From Enterococcus lacertideformus (lineage in GTDB: Bacteria > Bacillota > Bacilli > Lactobacillales > Enterococcaceae), in NCBI GenBank assembly GCA_015680865.1, contig JADAKE010000014.1:68739-132738 (forward strand): a stretch of 64,000 nucleotides of DNA, written 5' to 3'. Both the position numbers and the translations under genes were made by a program. Shown in pieces: positions 8,283 to 18,185 of this stretch (positions are counted from its first letter, which is position 1; the number at the start of each line of letters is the position of its first letter). The notes under the pieces are model-generated. The model worked only from the letters and a program-made list of their open reading frames with translations. It made no database searches and had not been told where the DNA came from.

Positions 8283-9749
8283 ATGGAATTTGCTGAGTTA
8301 GTGATTGTATTTGCAGTCACAATTACTTTATCAAATATAGCTAGCCGCATTTTACCAATGATCCCAGCTCCACTGATTCAAATATTTCTTGGAATTATCT
8401 TAGGACTAACAAAATGGGGACAATCGATCAATTTTGAACAAGAATTATTTTTGGTGATGATCATTGCGCCATTGCTTTTTCGTGAAGGTGAAAAAGCAGA
8501 TGTTTCATCTATACTCAAAAACTTTGATACAATTCTTTTTCTGGCTTTTGGTGGGGCCATCCTTACATTAGTCGGTGTAGGAGCTACGTTGTCTTTCTTG
8601 CTCCCTAGCGTCCCTTTAGCTGCTTGTTTTGCTTTTGGTGCTGCACTGGGACCAACGGATGCCGTAGCTGTAAGTTCGTTATCTGGAAGAGTTAACATCC
8701 CAGACAAAGCAATGCATATTTTAGAAGGTGAAGGATTATTAAATGACGCATCTGGCGTTACAGCCTTTCAGTTTGCACTGGCAGCGTTGATTACTGGTTC
8801 ATTTTCTGTTGTCAACGCAGGACTTAGTTTAGTCTTTTCCAGCATAGGTGGAGCACTTGTAGGTTTTTTACTTGTCTGGGTCAAGAGAAAAGTGATCAAT
8901 TTGATTGAAAAAGCTTCTGCTAGGGATGTGACGGGTTACTTATTGATTGAATTATTATTACCGTTTTTAGCGTATGTTTTAGCAGAAGCGTTTGACGTTT
9001 CAGGAATTATTGCCGCAGTGGTAGCCGGGGTGTTACAAGCTTCGGGGTTTAGAAAAATCTCGGTGTTTGATGCGGAATTATCGAGTTTGTCTGATAGCAC
9101 CTGGACAACCATAACGTTTACCCTTAATGCATTGGTCTTTATTTTTTTAGGAATTGAATTAACACAAGTTTTTTCTCCTGTATGGGGAGATGGCATCTAC
9201 TCGAATTGGTTGCTCTTATTAACGATTTTATTAATCTCCACCATTTTATTTGTGATTCGTTTCATCTCGATCAGTCTCTTTTATTTATTTAAAAATAAAG
9301 GAAAGAGATTAAAAGAACAATTGAATGAAATACTTATCCTGACCTTCGGTGGAGTGAAGGGAACAGTTAGTTTAGCCACGATATTTATCTTGCCTTTTTC
9401 GATTAATAGTATGATTTTTTATCAACGTTCTTTGTTATTGTTTTTAACTGCTGGTGTCATCTTAGTAACTTTAGTCGTGGGGATCATCGTTTTACCCATG
9501 CTGACGGAGACAGAAGAAGAAGTAAAGACTGATCTCAATGGACTGATGATCTTAGAAGACGTAGTTGAAGTACTAAAAATTGAGATTATATTTAATTATC
9601 AATATTTTATTGCTTTGTTCTATTTGAGAAATACACTAGGATATAATTATCAAGAATCTTTTAATAGAAAAACATCTGTAATTAAATCATTTTATGATAC
9701 AATATCCAAGATGAGGAGGGAATGTATTGAAAGAATTAAAAGTAACTGA
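8283..9749 (+). CDS. CPA1-type cation:proton antiporter, short or altered C-terminus
   Basis: An integral membrane Na+(K+)/H+ antiporter with about twelve hydrophobic segments. The CPA1 core motifs are intact: GAALGPTDAVAVSSL near residue 120 and EGEGLLNDASGVTAF near residue 150, which contain the ion-binding aspartates. After the last helix (about residue 405) the 80-residue tail is much shorter than the roughly 250-residue cytoplasmic domain usual in enterococcal homologues of 650-690 aa, and ends overlapping the ABC-F start. A C-terminal deletion is therefore likely. If so, transport may be misregulated or lost; this is inference. Confidence 0.75.
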   Translation: MEFAELVIVFAVTITLSNIASRILPMIPAPLIQIFLGIILGLTKWGQSINFEQELFLVMIIAPLLFREGEKADVSSILKNFDTILFLAFGGAILTLVGVGATLSFLLPSVPLAACFAFGAALGPTDAVAVSSLSGRVNIPDKAMHILEGEGLLNDASGVTAFQFALAALITGSFSVVNAGLSLVFSSIGGALVGFLLVWVKRKVINLIEKASARDVTGYLLIELLLPFLAYVLAEAFDVSGIIAAVVAGVLQASGFRKISVFDAELSSLSDSTWTTITFTLNALVFIFLGIELTQVFSPVWGDGIYSNWLLLLTILLISTILFVIRFISISLFYLFKNKGKRLKEQLNEILILTFGGVKGTVSLATIFILPFSINSMIFYQRSLLLFLTAGVILVTLVVGIIVLPMLTETEEEVKTDLNGLMILEDVVEVLKIEIIFNYQYFIALFYLRNTLGYNYQESFNRKTSVIKSFYDTISKMRRECIERIKSN

Positions 9750-11628
9750 CCTCAATAAGTCTTATGGTGAAAAAGAACTGTTCAACCAACTTTCTTTCTT
9801 GATTCACGAAAAGGATCGGATCGGTTTAATTGGAACAAATGTAACAGGTAAAACGAGCTTATTAAATATTTTAGCTGGCATCGATAGTGGAGATAGTGAT
9901 CGTCAAACCGTATTTTATCCAAGTGATTATCGAATTGGTTATTTGTCACAAACCATAGAATGTTCTGATGAACTGACAGTTCTTCAAGCCGTATTTCAAG
10001 GGAATAGCCCATTAATCCGTACAGTGAGAGAATATGAAGAAGCACTGATTGCTCTTTCGGAAAACGGTGAAGACGAAAGTATCCAAAAAAGATATGCAAA
10101 AGCAGAAGAACAAATGAATAAAGAAGATGCGTGGACAACTGATACAAAAGCGAAAATCATCTTACAAAAATTAGGCATCAGCGAATTAGACAAAACTTTC
10201 CGTTCACTTTCCGGTGGACAAAAAAACGTGTCAGTTTAGCACAGGTTCTGATTGATGAACCTGACTTATTGCTATTAGATAAGCCTACGAACCACTTAGA
10301 TTATGAAGCTATCGAATGGCTAGAAAACTATTTAAAACAATACCGCGGAGCTTTGTTGCTGGTGACGCACGACCGTTATTTTTTAGATCGTGTGACGAAT
10401 CGGATTTTTGAGCTTGCTTTTGGTAAACTTCATGAATATAAGGGAAATTATGAAGCATATATATTAGAAAAAGCAGAAAGAGATCGTGTTGAAGTTGAGC
10501 AAGAAGAAAAACGTAAGCGACTTTATAAACAAGAATTAGCATGGATGAGAGCTGGGGTTTAAGCACGTGGCACAAAACAGCAAGCTCGCATTAACCGTTT
10601 TGAGGATCTCAAAGAAAATCTTTATCAAGTGAATCATGAAGAAGGCTTGGAATTAAATATTGCAACAAAACGTTTGGGTAAAAAAGTGTTAGAAATTAAA
10701 GATGGCAGTTATTCTATTAATGATCATTTATTGATTGATCATTTGGATTTACTGATCCAATCCAGAGAACGTTTAGGCATCACAGGTAAAAATGGTGCCG
10801 GCAAATCAACCTTGTTGAATATTTTAGCAGGTCGTACCACCTTAGACCAGGGCAGTTTTATATTAGGAGAAACTGTACGAATTGCTTATTACACGCAGGA
10901 AAATGAAGAAATGGATCCGGAAAAACGAATGATTGCTTATTTGCAAGAAGCAGCGGAGAAAGCGCGAACATCAGAATGAACACAAATCGGTGTAGCTGAG
11001 TTACTGGAAAGATTTTTGTTTCCTCGATTTATGCATGGAACGTTGATCAAAAAATTATCTGGTGGCGAAAAACGACGATTATATTTATTGAAATTATTAA
11101 TCCAACAACCGAATGTCCTACTATTGGATGAGCCAACCAATTATTTAGATATTGCAACATTGACGATTTTAGAAGATTATTTTAGAAGTTTTCCTGTAGC
11201 GGTGATTATCGTCTCTCATGATCGGTACTTCTTAGACAAAGTTGCGGAAAAACTTCTTGTTTTCCAAGGAAACTCAAAACAAGAATTATATTATGGAAGT
11301 ATGACGAGTTACTTATTAAAACAACAAGAATTGAAGCTAAAAGAATCATCTCCCTCCTTTGTCAAAGAACCAAATCAGTCTGCGACTAAACCAACAAATA
11401 AAGGTAAAAAGAAGCTTTCATATATGGAGCAAAAAGAATGGGAAACGATTGAAGATGAAATTGCTGAGTTAGAAGAAAGCATTTCAGCTCTTCAAGAAGA
11501 AATGAACCACCAAGGAAACAACTTTAAACGACTGCAAGAACTACAAACGGAAGTTTCAGAAGCTGAAAAAAAAACTGGAAGATAAAATGGCTCGCTGGGA
11601 GTATTTAATCGAATGGATGGAAGACTAG
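9727..11628 (+). pseudogene. ABC-F family ATPase, broken by several mutations
   Basis: The reading frame of a duplicated-ATPase ABC-F protein (ribosome-associated, about 634 codons) can be followed from TTG 9727 to 11628. The breaks are a one-base loss in an A-run near 10220 (QKK/RVS junction), in-frame stops at 10560 and 10977, and a further frameshift near 11577. Catalytic residues have also changed: the first Walker A reads GTNVTGKT instead of GxNGxGKS/T, and the first Walker B reads LLLLDKPTNHLD, with the catalytic Glu replaced by Lys. The second ATPase half (GKNGAGKST, LSGGEKRR, LLLDEPTN) is intact in sequence. The combination shows a genuine pseudogene. Confidence 0.93.
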
Positions 11629-11637
11629 GAGGAAAAA

Positions 11638-12585
11638 ATGGAACAAGCATATCTTGACTTAGGAAAGAAGCTATTAAAAGAAGGACATGAAAAAGATGAT
11701 CGTACAGGTACAGGTACTCGTAGTCTTTTTGGCTACCAAATGCGATTTGACCTTCAAAAAGGGTTTCCGCTACTAACAACAAAACGTGTGCCTTTTGGTT
11801 TGATCAAAAGTGAATTATTGTGGTTCTTAAAAGGAGATACGAATATTCGCTACCTGTTACAAAACAACAACCATATATGGGATGAATGGGCATTTGCGCG
11901 TTACATCAAAAGTGAGGAATATCAAGGACCTGATATGACAGATTTTGGACACCGAAGTTTAACAGACGCTGATTTCAACAAGTGTTATCAAGAACAAAGT
12001 CAATTGTTTTGTGAAAAAATCTTGAATGATGAAGCATTTGCTGAAAAATTTGGTGATTTAGGGCATATTTATGGTTATCAATGGCGACATTGGGAAACGA
12101 AAGATGGTAGTTTTATTGATCAAATAAAAGACGTAATCGAATCAATCAAAAAAACGCCAGATTCAAGACGACTGATCGTATCCGCTTGGAACCCAGAAGA
12201 TATCCCAAGCATGGCGCTTCCTCCTTGTCATACGATGTTCCAATTTTATGTTCATGATGGACGCTTGAACTGCCAATTATATCAACGAAGTGGTGACGTA
12301 TTTCTTGGTGTGCCATTTAATATTGCTAGTTATGCTTTGCTGACACACTTAATTGCACATGAAACTGGACTAGAAATTGGGGAATTTATCCACACATTAG
12401 GTGATGCTCATTTGTATTCTAATCATATCGAACAAATGAAAGAACAACTTACAAGAGAAGTACGTGCTTTTCCTAAATTGGTTTTAAATGAAGAAAAAAA
12501 TTCTGTGTTTGATTTTGAAATGGATGATATAAAAATAGAAGGTTATGATCCGCATCCACCAATCACAGCACCAATCGCAGTATAA
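11638..12585 (+). CDS. thyA: Thymidylate synthase
   Basis: Methylates dUMP to dTMP using methylene-tetrahydrofolate. The 315-residue protein has [13 protein letters not shown] at the start, the phosphate-binding [15 protein letters not shown], the catalytic cysteine in [14 protein letters not shown] and [17 protein letters not shown]. The insertion near residues 80-130 ([16 protein letters not shown]) is the long form usual in Lactobacillales. GGAGG precedes the ATG. It forms an operon with folA, 20 bases downstream, which recycles the dihydrofolate produced. Confidence 0.97.
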   Translation: MEQAYLDLGKKLLKEGHEKDDRTGTGTRSLFGYQMRFDLQKGFPLLTTKRVPFGLIKSELLWFLKGDTNIRYLLQNNNHIWDEWAFARYIKSEEYQGPDMTDFGHRSLTDADFNKCYQEQSQLFCEKILNDEAFAEKFGDLGHIYGYQWRHWETKDGSFIDQIKDVIESIKKTPDSRRLIVSAWNPEDIPSMALPPCHTMFQFYVHDGRLNCQLYQRSGDVFLGVPFNIASYALLTHLIAHETGLEIGEFIHTLGDAHLYSNHIEQMKEQLTREVRAFPKLVLNEEKNSVFDFEMDDIKIEGYDPHPPITAPIAV

Positions 12586-12604
12586 TCACAGAAAGGATGA
12601 GTAT

Positions 12605-13105
12605 ATGTTAGCTGCAATCTGGGCACAAGATGAAAACGGGTTGATTGGTAAAGAAGAGAAACTTCCTTGGCGTTTGCCTAATGATTTAAGATTTTTCAAA
12701 CAAATGACAGAGGCGAATACTTTGGTAATGGGAAGAAAAACATTTGAAGGAATGGGAAGACGTCCATTACCTAATCGCCAAACGATTGTTATGACGAGAG
12801 ACAAAAACTACCAAGTGGATAACGTGATCGTGATGCACAATGTAGAAGAAGTATTGAACTATGAAAAGGAAAATGATGGAATTGTGTTTGTTGCTGGTGG
12901 GTCACTCATTTATAAAGAATTTCTTCCATTTTGCTCCATATTATATCGGACAGTCATTCATCATTCTTTTGAGGGGGATACGTATTTTCCAGAGCTAGAT
13001 TGGGAACAATGGTCACGCATCAATATTAGTCAAGGAGAAATAGATGAAAAAAATCCTTATGCACACCAATTTGAGACGTATCAACGAAAAGAAAGCAAAA
13101 TTTAA
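12605..13105 (+). CDS. folA: Dihydrofolate reductase
   Basis: Reduces dihydrofolate to tetrahydrofolate with NADPH; target of trimethoprim. The 166-residue protein begins MLAAIWAQDENGLIG and has the substrate-binding LPWRLPNDLRFFK (Asp near position 27), the cofactor motif VMGRKTFEGMG and VFVAGGSLIYKEF. The ATG at 12605 is favoured over an upstream in-frame start inside thyA because GAAAGGATGAG lies just ahead. It ends at a clear terminator. Confidence 0.96.
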   Translation: MLAAIWAQDENGLIGKEEKLPWRLPNDLRFFKQMTEANTLVMGRKTFEGMGRRPLPNRQTIVMTRDKNYQVDNVIVMHNVEEVLNYEKENDGIVFVAGGSLIYKEFLPFCSILYRTVIHHSFEGDTYFPELDWEQWSRINISQGEIDEKNPYAHQFETYQRKESKI

Positions 13106-13114
13106 AATGAAACA

Positions 13115-13165
13115 AAGCAACTTCTTGATCTGCGTGTAGTTGGCAGTTTGAGAAGTTGCTTTTTT
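13115..13165 (+). terminator. Intrinsic terminator of thyA-folA
   Basis: Perfect stem AAGCAACTTCT / AGAAGTTGCTT followed by a T-run. Confidence 0.88.
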
Positions 13166-13327
13166 ATATTTGAAAATAAATGAAATGCAAATTTCTATGA
13201 AAACGGTCACGTTTGTAGAGGTATTTTGAAAAAACATTCGTTGTCTGTTATACTAAAAAAAGAAATTGCCTTTATTTTTATATTGAGTAAACCAAAGGGC
13301 ATCTTGTAAAAGGAAGAGTGGGACAGT

Positions 13328-14170
13328 ATGACAAATGTAAAAATCGTAACAGATTCTTCTTGTACAATGGAAAAAAATGTGCGAGATCATTTAAATATTC
13401 AAGTTATGCCATTAGCAATCATGATTGATGGCGTGGTATACCCAGATGATGATTAATTAGATGGTGAGAAGTTTATGGAAATGATGGCACAAGCAAAATC
13501 ATTACCTAAAACAAGTCAACCACCGATTGGCGAATTTATCTCAATGTATGACACTCTGGGAGAAGACGGTAGTGAAGTGATCTCCATCCACATGACAAAA
13601 GGATTGAGTGGCACCGTAGAAGCGGCTCATCAAGCAAGTAATCTAACAAAAACTAAAGTAACAGTGATTGATAGTGATACTACTGATCAAGGGTTATCTT
13701 TTCAAGTGATTCGTGCGGCAGAACTAGCAAAAGAAGGAAAAAACGCAGAGGAAATAATTGAAGAAATTCAAAAAATTAAAGAAAATACGAAACTGTATAT
13801 AGGAATCTCTACTTTGGATAATTTGGTAAAGGGTGGTCGTATCAGCCGAGCAACAGGGTTACTTTCAAGTGTTCTAAATATTCTTGCAGTGATGAACTTT
13901 ACACACGGTGAGTTAATCCCAGTAACTAAGGGACGAGGAAAGAAAACGTTTGATAAGTGGTTCAACAATCTAAAAAAAGAATTGAAAGAAATGCCAAATG
14001 TTCGGCAAATTGGGATTTCCCATGCAGATGCCCAAGAGCTTGCCCAAGAATTTAAAGACAGTTTGCAAGAATTATTTCCTGAAATGAATATCCCTGTTCT
14101 ACACACTAATCCAGTGATTGCCACGCATACAGGCAAAAATGCTTTTGCGATTATGTATTACATCGATTAA
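13328..14170 (+). pseudogene. DegV family fatty-acid-binding protein with one in-frame stop
   Basis: DegV/FakB proteins bind fatty acids and present them to FakA. The frame (280 codons) runs from MTNVKIVTDSSCTM to the end, with the family features TKGLSGTVEAA, DSDTTDQG and GRISRATGLL. Codon 43 is TAA (13454-13456, context PDDD-stop-LDGEKF), which a single C-to-T change in CAA would explain. The rest is intact. A restart at ATG 13475 would lack the N-terminal strand and the first fatty-acid-binding residues, so function is doubtful. A sequencing error is possible for this single change. Confidence 0.85.
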
Positions 14171-14184
14171 TTTAAAGTTCAGAT

Positions 14185-14288
14185 CAAGTGATAAAGCGTA
14201 AAATACATCAAGTAATTGTAAACACAATAAGCTGAATAATCCGGAAAATAGGAAAAGCTATTTTCGGATTATTCGGCTTATTTTTCGC
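14185..14288 (+). repeat. Dispersed intergenic repeat R1, copy 1, with stem-loop
   Basis: The segment begins CAAGTGATAAAGCG and contains a long imperfect hairpin (AGCTGAATAATCCG against CGGATTATTCGGCT, loop containing AATAGGAAAAGCTATT) followed by TTATTTTT. A second copy with the same order and loop is at 41032-41127. Both lie just after a gene and probably end transcription. Confidence 0.75.
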
Positions 14289-14402
14289 AGGAGCTTCTTC
14301 TGGAGCACCTTTTATAATTTTTATTTTTTTCAGAAAGACTACCTTTTTGTTTAAATGTTTGATAACATCTGATAACATAAGAAACAACTGAATGAAAACA
14401 AA

Positions 14403-15063
14403 TCAGATTTTAAAAGGCGCATACCTATCAATAACAATGAATTCAATGGCTTTTCGAGTCGCTAAGGAAAACCGAGAAAAATAGCGTTCTAAATAAGGCA
14501 ATCGTCGATTTGCGACAATGTCCAATAGTTCATGTCTTTGTCCGTCCATCATAATAAAACTCATGGCACTTGCGACACTTCGAACCGATTTGAATTCATC
14601 AAAACATAAGACTTTAGGCAGAGTCTGTTTGAATAGGTTCAATGGGCGGTAGAATCTCTTCATGACACGATAAACCGAAGAAGTGGAACTATTTTTCTGA
14701 CGAGCGATTTCCGTCATCGAAGTATTCTCTTTTAGGCGAGTAACGACAGACCAACGAATGATCCTAGAGGGGACGACACAAAAACAATGTGGACACTCTT
14801 CGGGCGTGTATTGAAGAGTACCTTTGTAAATCAAGCAAATTTGCCCATTATATCTTTCTTTGGTTAAACAATTTTCCTCGAAATAGATAGTTAGGTCTAG
14901 AATATTTAGGGTATCTTTGATAAGCTGAGTATAAGACATCTTGAATCCTCCTATGAATTGGTTCGTCAAATTAATTCTAAAGGATTTCAGGGTGTCTTTT
15001 CTATGTTTTTACATCATAAAAAAGATGTTGGTGAATTTCACCAACATCAAAAAGTATAGAGCC
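14403..15063 (-). mobile_element. Truncated ISL3-family insertion sequence
   Basis: The remnant contains the 5' half of an ISL3 transposase (MSYTQLIKDTLNIL, start at 14939) with the helix-turn-helix part (MTEIARQKNSSTSSVYRVMKR) and the first DDE region (VLCFDEFKSVRS). It stops at 14403 after VIDRYAPFK, about half the usual length. The N-terminal zinc-finger region is also shortened after ECPHC. One terminal inverted repeat is preserved: read on the minus strand it starts GGCTCTATACTTTTTGATG at 15063. It overlaps a perfect 12-base palindrome pair (15024-15048). The other end is missing, so the element cannot transpose by itself. Confidence 0.85.
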
Positions 15064-15174
15064 AAAGTTACAGATTTATATGCGTTTTCAACGGGAAAAT
15101 TAACAAAAACTCTACGATTGATTCTATCTCCTTCCTTTCTTTGTCTCTTCTCTTATTCTTTTTTTTTGCAAACT

Positions 15175-15202
15175 TTGTCAAAAAAAGTGAACTTAATATA
15201 AA
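15175..15202 (+). promoter_or_regulatory. Probable promoter of tandem unit 1
   Basis: TTGTCA (15175-15180), 16-base spacer, TATAAA (15197-15202). The same two boxes and nearly the same spacer are conserved before unit 2, which supports function. It implies a leader of about 230 bases. Confidence 0.6.
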
Positions 15203-15324
15203 ACTGCTGAAGTCCTACTAAACAAGGTTTTTTTCTGCGAAAACAGGTGTTTTTTACAAAAAAATTTTCTAAAATGTATTTTTTTATGGACAATAAATTG
15301 TTTTTGTGGTATTCTACGTGTGAA

Positions 15325-15348
15325 AAGCAAGAAAGCGCTTTCTTGCTT
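15325..15348 (+). promoter_or_regulatory. Perfect 24-base palindrome containing a cre-like site
   Basis: AAGCAAGAAAGC is followed directly by its exact reverse complement. The centre, AGAAAGCGCTTTCT (15330-15343), fits the CcpA cre consensus WGWAARCGYTWWCW. The corresponding part of the unit 2 leader lacks it. Confidence 0.55.
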
Positions 15349-15441
15349 TGGTTTTATAAGTATTACATTTTTTTCTGTGCAGATTTTTGCTTTCCTTAGG
15401 AACAAGCAAAAAGCATTAAATTAAAAGGAGATTGATACCGT

Positions 15442-16662
15442 ATGAGAATAGACAAAATGATAACCACTTTTCTCCAAACGACAGACTTATTCAATGGCTC
15501 AACTTTCTTAGGTAATCAGAGCCAAGACCAAAGCCAAGATCAAGAAACGAGATTAGGAAACAGACTAAATTTAGAAAATAGTGGTGTAGTTACCCAGTCT
15601 TCTGATGAAACTCATTCACGCAACGAACAACACGAAAACCACAGAGAGGGGAGGAGCGCTCACCAATCCTCAAAAACCTTAGATAGAATGCAAGATAATG
15701 ATCCAAGACATCCATTTTCGGCTTACATACCTAAAAAATCCCATGAAAGTGAAAGTCTTTCAAGTTATACTTATATTGGCCGTTTTAAAAATAATGAAAG
15801 TCTACATAAAGAAATAAATGACCGTATCAAGCAAAAAATTATAGCTTTTAACAAGTTAAAAGCTGAAATCTCTACAGAAGTTGATCAATCACAAACGAAT
15901 CTCGATCTTCAACAAGCTCAAAAATTCTGTGAGGAATTCGATGGATTAAAAAGTGAGTTATTAAATAATCAATCTAACATGAGAAAGCAAAGAAAATCTA
16001 TTAGGGAAACTATGAAAAAAGGTATGGGTAACGAAGAGAAGTTAAAACGTTTCTATTTTAAAAAGTACAATGGATTAATAACAGCCACAAAAACAGATAA
16101 AAAATTTATTAATAGTCTTATATCTGATTGTCAACAAACAGTAAATAATTTACAAGAATCTATAAAATCAAAGTTCTCCAATTTAGATAATACTACTACA
16201 ATAGGAAGTCCTAAGGTATCTATAGAAGAAGGATTCATGCTAGTAAGATATACAGATCTTTCAGGCAAGTTCAATAGGGTAACTAAAGAGATAAACAAAT
16301 CCTATAAAAAAGTAAATAATTTACAGAAAAATTTGTCTCAAAATGAAGATCCTTGTAATATTGTTAATATAAAAGCAGATATTGCTAATATAATAAGTAA
16401 CATAATTCCACAATTAAAGAGGGAAAGAGAAAACATTCGATGTGAAATGACTAAGGAGAAAAATTCTATAGAGTTGCTTGTAAAACAAGGAAAATTAATC
16501 TCTTCAGAAGCAAAACTATATGTTGATGAGTATAATAGCCTTATTAATAACACGGGTAATAGAAGAAATAAAAGAGACGTGATTAAGAAACAAACCCTCT
16601 CAGAAAAACTAGCAAGTGTGAATATAAATAATAAAGAAAGAAAAATCAGAGAAAGCTTTTAA
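15442..16662 (+). CDS. Tandem gene unit 1: unrecognised polar, coiled-coil-like protein
   Basis: A 406-residue protein that I cannot assign. It starts MRIDKMITTFLQTTDLFNGS, followed by a Gln/Asp/Asn-rich low-complexity stretch (residues 25-75) and then a highly charged region (about 125-385) rich in K, E, N and L with heptad-like spacing, so extended helices or coiled coils are likely. There is no classical signal peptide or membrane helix. The last seven residues result from one extra A relative to unit 2: in the alternative frame the end would read SEKAFKRETAMSR, matching unit 2. The gene has a ribosome binding site (AAAGGAG). It lies next to an IS remnant and looks accessory. A secreted or surface role is only a guess. 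Confidence 0.7.
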   Translation: MRIDKMITTFLQTTDLFNGSTFLGNQSQDQSQDQETRLGNRLNLENSGVVTQSSDETHSRNEQHENHREGRSAHQSSKTLDRMQDNDPRHPFSAYIPKKSHESESLSSYTYIGRFKNNESLHKEINDRIKQKIIAFNKLKAEISTEVDQSQTNLDLQQAQKFCEEFDGLKSELLNNQSNMRKQRKSIRETMKKGMGNEEKLKRFYFKKYNGLITATKTDKKFINSLISDCQQTVNNLQESIKSKFSNLDNTTTIGSPKVSIEEGFMLVRYTDLSGKFNRVTKEINKSYKKVNNLQKNLSQNEDPCNIVNIKADIANIISNIIPQLKRERENIRCEMTKEKNSIELLVKQGKLISSEAKLYVDEYNSLINNTGNRRNKRDVIKKQTLSEKLASVNINNKERKIRESF

Positions 16663-16764
16663 AAGAGAGACAGCAATGTCAAGATAGCCTATAAAAGAGT
16701 CTGTAAATCTTGAGAAGTTGTGTTAAGTGACACGTGGTGTTCTTTCAAGCGGAAAAACGGTTCT

Positions 16765-16792
16765 TTGTCAAAAAAACTGAACTTAATATAAA
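16765..16792 (+). promoter_or_regulatory. Probable promoter of tandem unit 2
   Basis: TTGTCA (16765-16770), 16-base spacer, TATAAA (16787-16792); duplicate of the unit 1 promoter. About 220 bases of leader follow, similar to that of unit 1 but without its palindrome. Confidence 0.6.
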
Positions 16793-17013
16793 ACTTGTTA
16801 AGGTTTACTAAACAAAGTTTTTCTACAAAATAATTTATTAAAATAAATATTTTTATGGACATTAAATTGTTTTTGTATTAAAGTTTCTCCAGAGTTGAAG
16901 AAATCGTTTTCTTTTGTTGAGGTAGTTTTATAATTAATGTATTTTTTATGTCTATCTTTTTACTTTCCACATAATAAGTGAAAAACATTAAATTAAAAGG
17001 AGATTGATACCCT

Positions 17014-18169
17014 ATGAGACTAGACAAAATGATAACCGCTTTTCTCCAAACGTCAGACTTATTCAATGGCTCAACTTTCTTAGGTAATCAGAGCCAAGAC
17101 CAAAGCCAATATCAAGAAACGAGATTAGGAAACAGACTAGATTTAGAAAACAGTGGTGTAGTCATCCCATTACATAATGAAACTCAGCCACGCAAAAAAC
17201 GACACGAAAAACACAGAAATGAACGCTCGCCAATCCTCAAATCCCTTAGATAAAATGCAAGAGAATGATTCAAGGCATCCATATTCGGCTTACAGTCCTA
17301 AAAAAATTTCTGTACTATCCCCAAAGGATCTCAAGGATAACTCTGTACATAAAAAAATAATCCAGCGTATTAAGCAAACAGAGACAGATTTTAACAAACT
17401 CAAAAAGGAAAGTTTCACAGATGGTAATACATCAAAAAAAATTCATAAGAAGATTCAAAAATCCTGTAACAAATTCCGCAGTTTAAATCGTGAGTTAAAA
17501 AATAGTCAAGTTACGATGAAAAAGGAAAGAGAATGGATAAAAAAAGGCTTGAAACGGGGTGAGATAGAGAACGAATCTGAAGCTCAAACATATGTTAAAA
17601 GCTTTGATGATGAATTAAAGATTGGAAGACAAGAAAGAAGAAATGTCGCTAATCTGCTATCTGATTGTAGAAATATAGCAAGGGAAGGAAAAAAACTGCA
17701 AACTTACAACAATCCCATTCAGTAACTACTACTATGTCTCCACAAGAAACAAGCATTCTAAAAAAAAGTTGAAGAACTCACAGTCAACTTCAAGGAGAAA
17801 ACTAAACAAATAGAGGAACGCTGTAAAGTAGTAAAAAAATTTCTTGAAGAAAGGAACCTTTCTGATATATTTGGTAAAGTACGGGATGAAGAACTTTTAA
17901 AATTAGAGAGTGAAAGAGATGGTATTAAATATGAAATGCTTATGGAGCAAAATACTATAGAGTGGTATTTAAAACAAGAGAAAATACCTTATTCAAAAGC
18001 AAAGAAGTATATTAATGAGTACGATAATTACATTAGTGACACTTATAGAAATAAAAGAGACGTGTCGGAGAAACAAAGCCTTTCAGAAAAACTAGCAAGT
18101 GTGAATATAAATAATAAAGAAAGAAAATCAGAGAAACCTTTTAAACGAGAAACAGCAATGGCAAGGTAG
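17014..18169 (+). pseudogene. Tandem gene unit 2: broken paralogue of unit 1
   Basis: The N-terminus (MRLDKMITAFLQTSDLFNGS and the following Gln-rich stretch) and the C-terminus (LSEKLASVNINNKERK) are nearly identical to unit 1; the middle is similar in composition but diverged. The frame is lost near 17225, ends at a stop at 17723, and shifts again in an A-run near 17767, before resuming to SEKPFKRETAMAR at 18169. Conserved ends and a divergent charged middle suggest that the two termini matter most. Together with unit 1 it forms a direct duplication of about 1.5-1.6 kb, including promoter and leader. Confidence 0.85.
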
Positions 18170-18185
18170 TCTATAAAAAGTGTGT

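Larger units (their letters stand above)
15064..15441 (+). other. Leader region of the tandem-gene unit 1
   Basis: Between the IS end and the first tandem gene there is no credible ORF. The stretch holds a promoter (15175-15202), about 230 bases of leader that are partly repeated before unit 2, and a perfect palindrome (15325-15348). Confidence 0.6.
15175..18169 (+). repeat. Tandem duplication of promoter, leader and gene
   Basis: Two diverged direct repeats: unit 1 about 15175-16764 and unit 2 about 16765-18231. Promoter, start region, gene ends and the sequence after the stop codon are all repeated. Confidence 0.8.

Noticed and set aside
9727..11628. Sequencing error as sole cause of the ABC-F breaks
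   Set aside because: Walker A and Walker B catalytic residues have also changed, in addition to stops and frameshifts.
15024..15048. Palindrome as regulator operator of the tandem genes
   Set aside because: It belongs to the terminal region of the ISL3-type element (inverted repeat ending at 15063), not to the leader of unit 1.
14941..15201. Plus-strand ORF across the IS end
   Set aside because: It reads through the IS inverted repeat and palindrome in the direction opposite to the transposase; no ribosome binding site.
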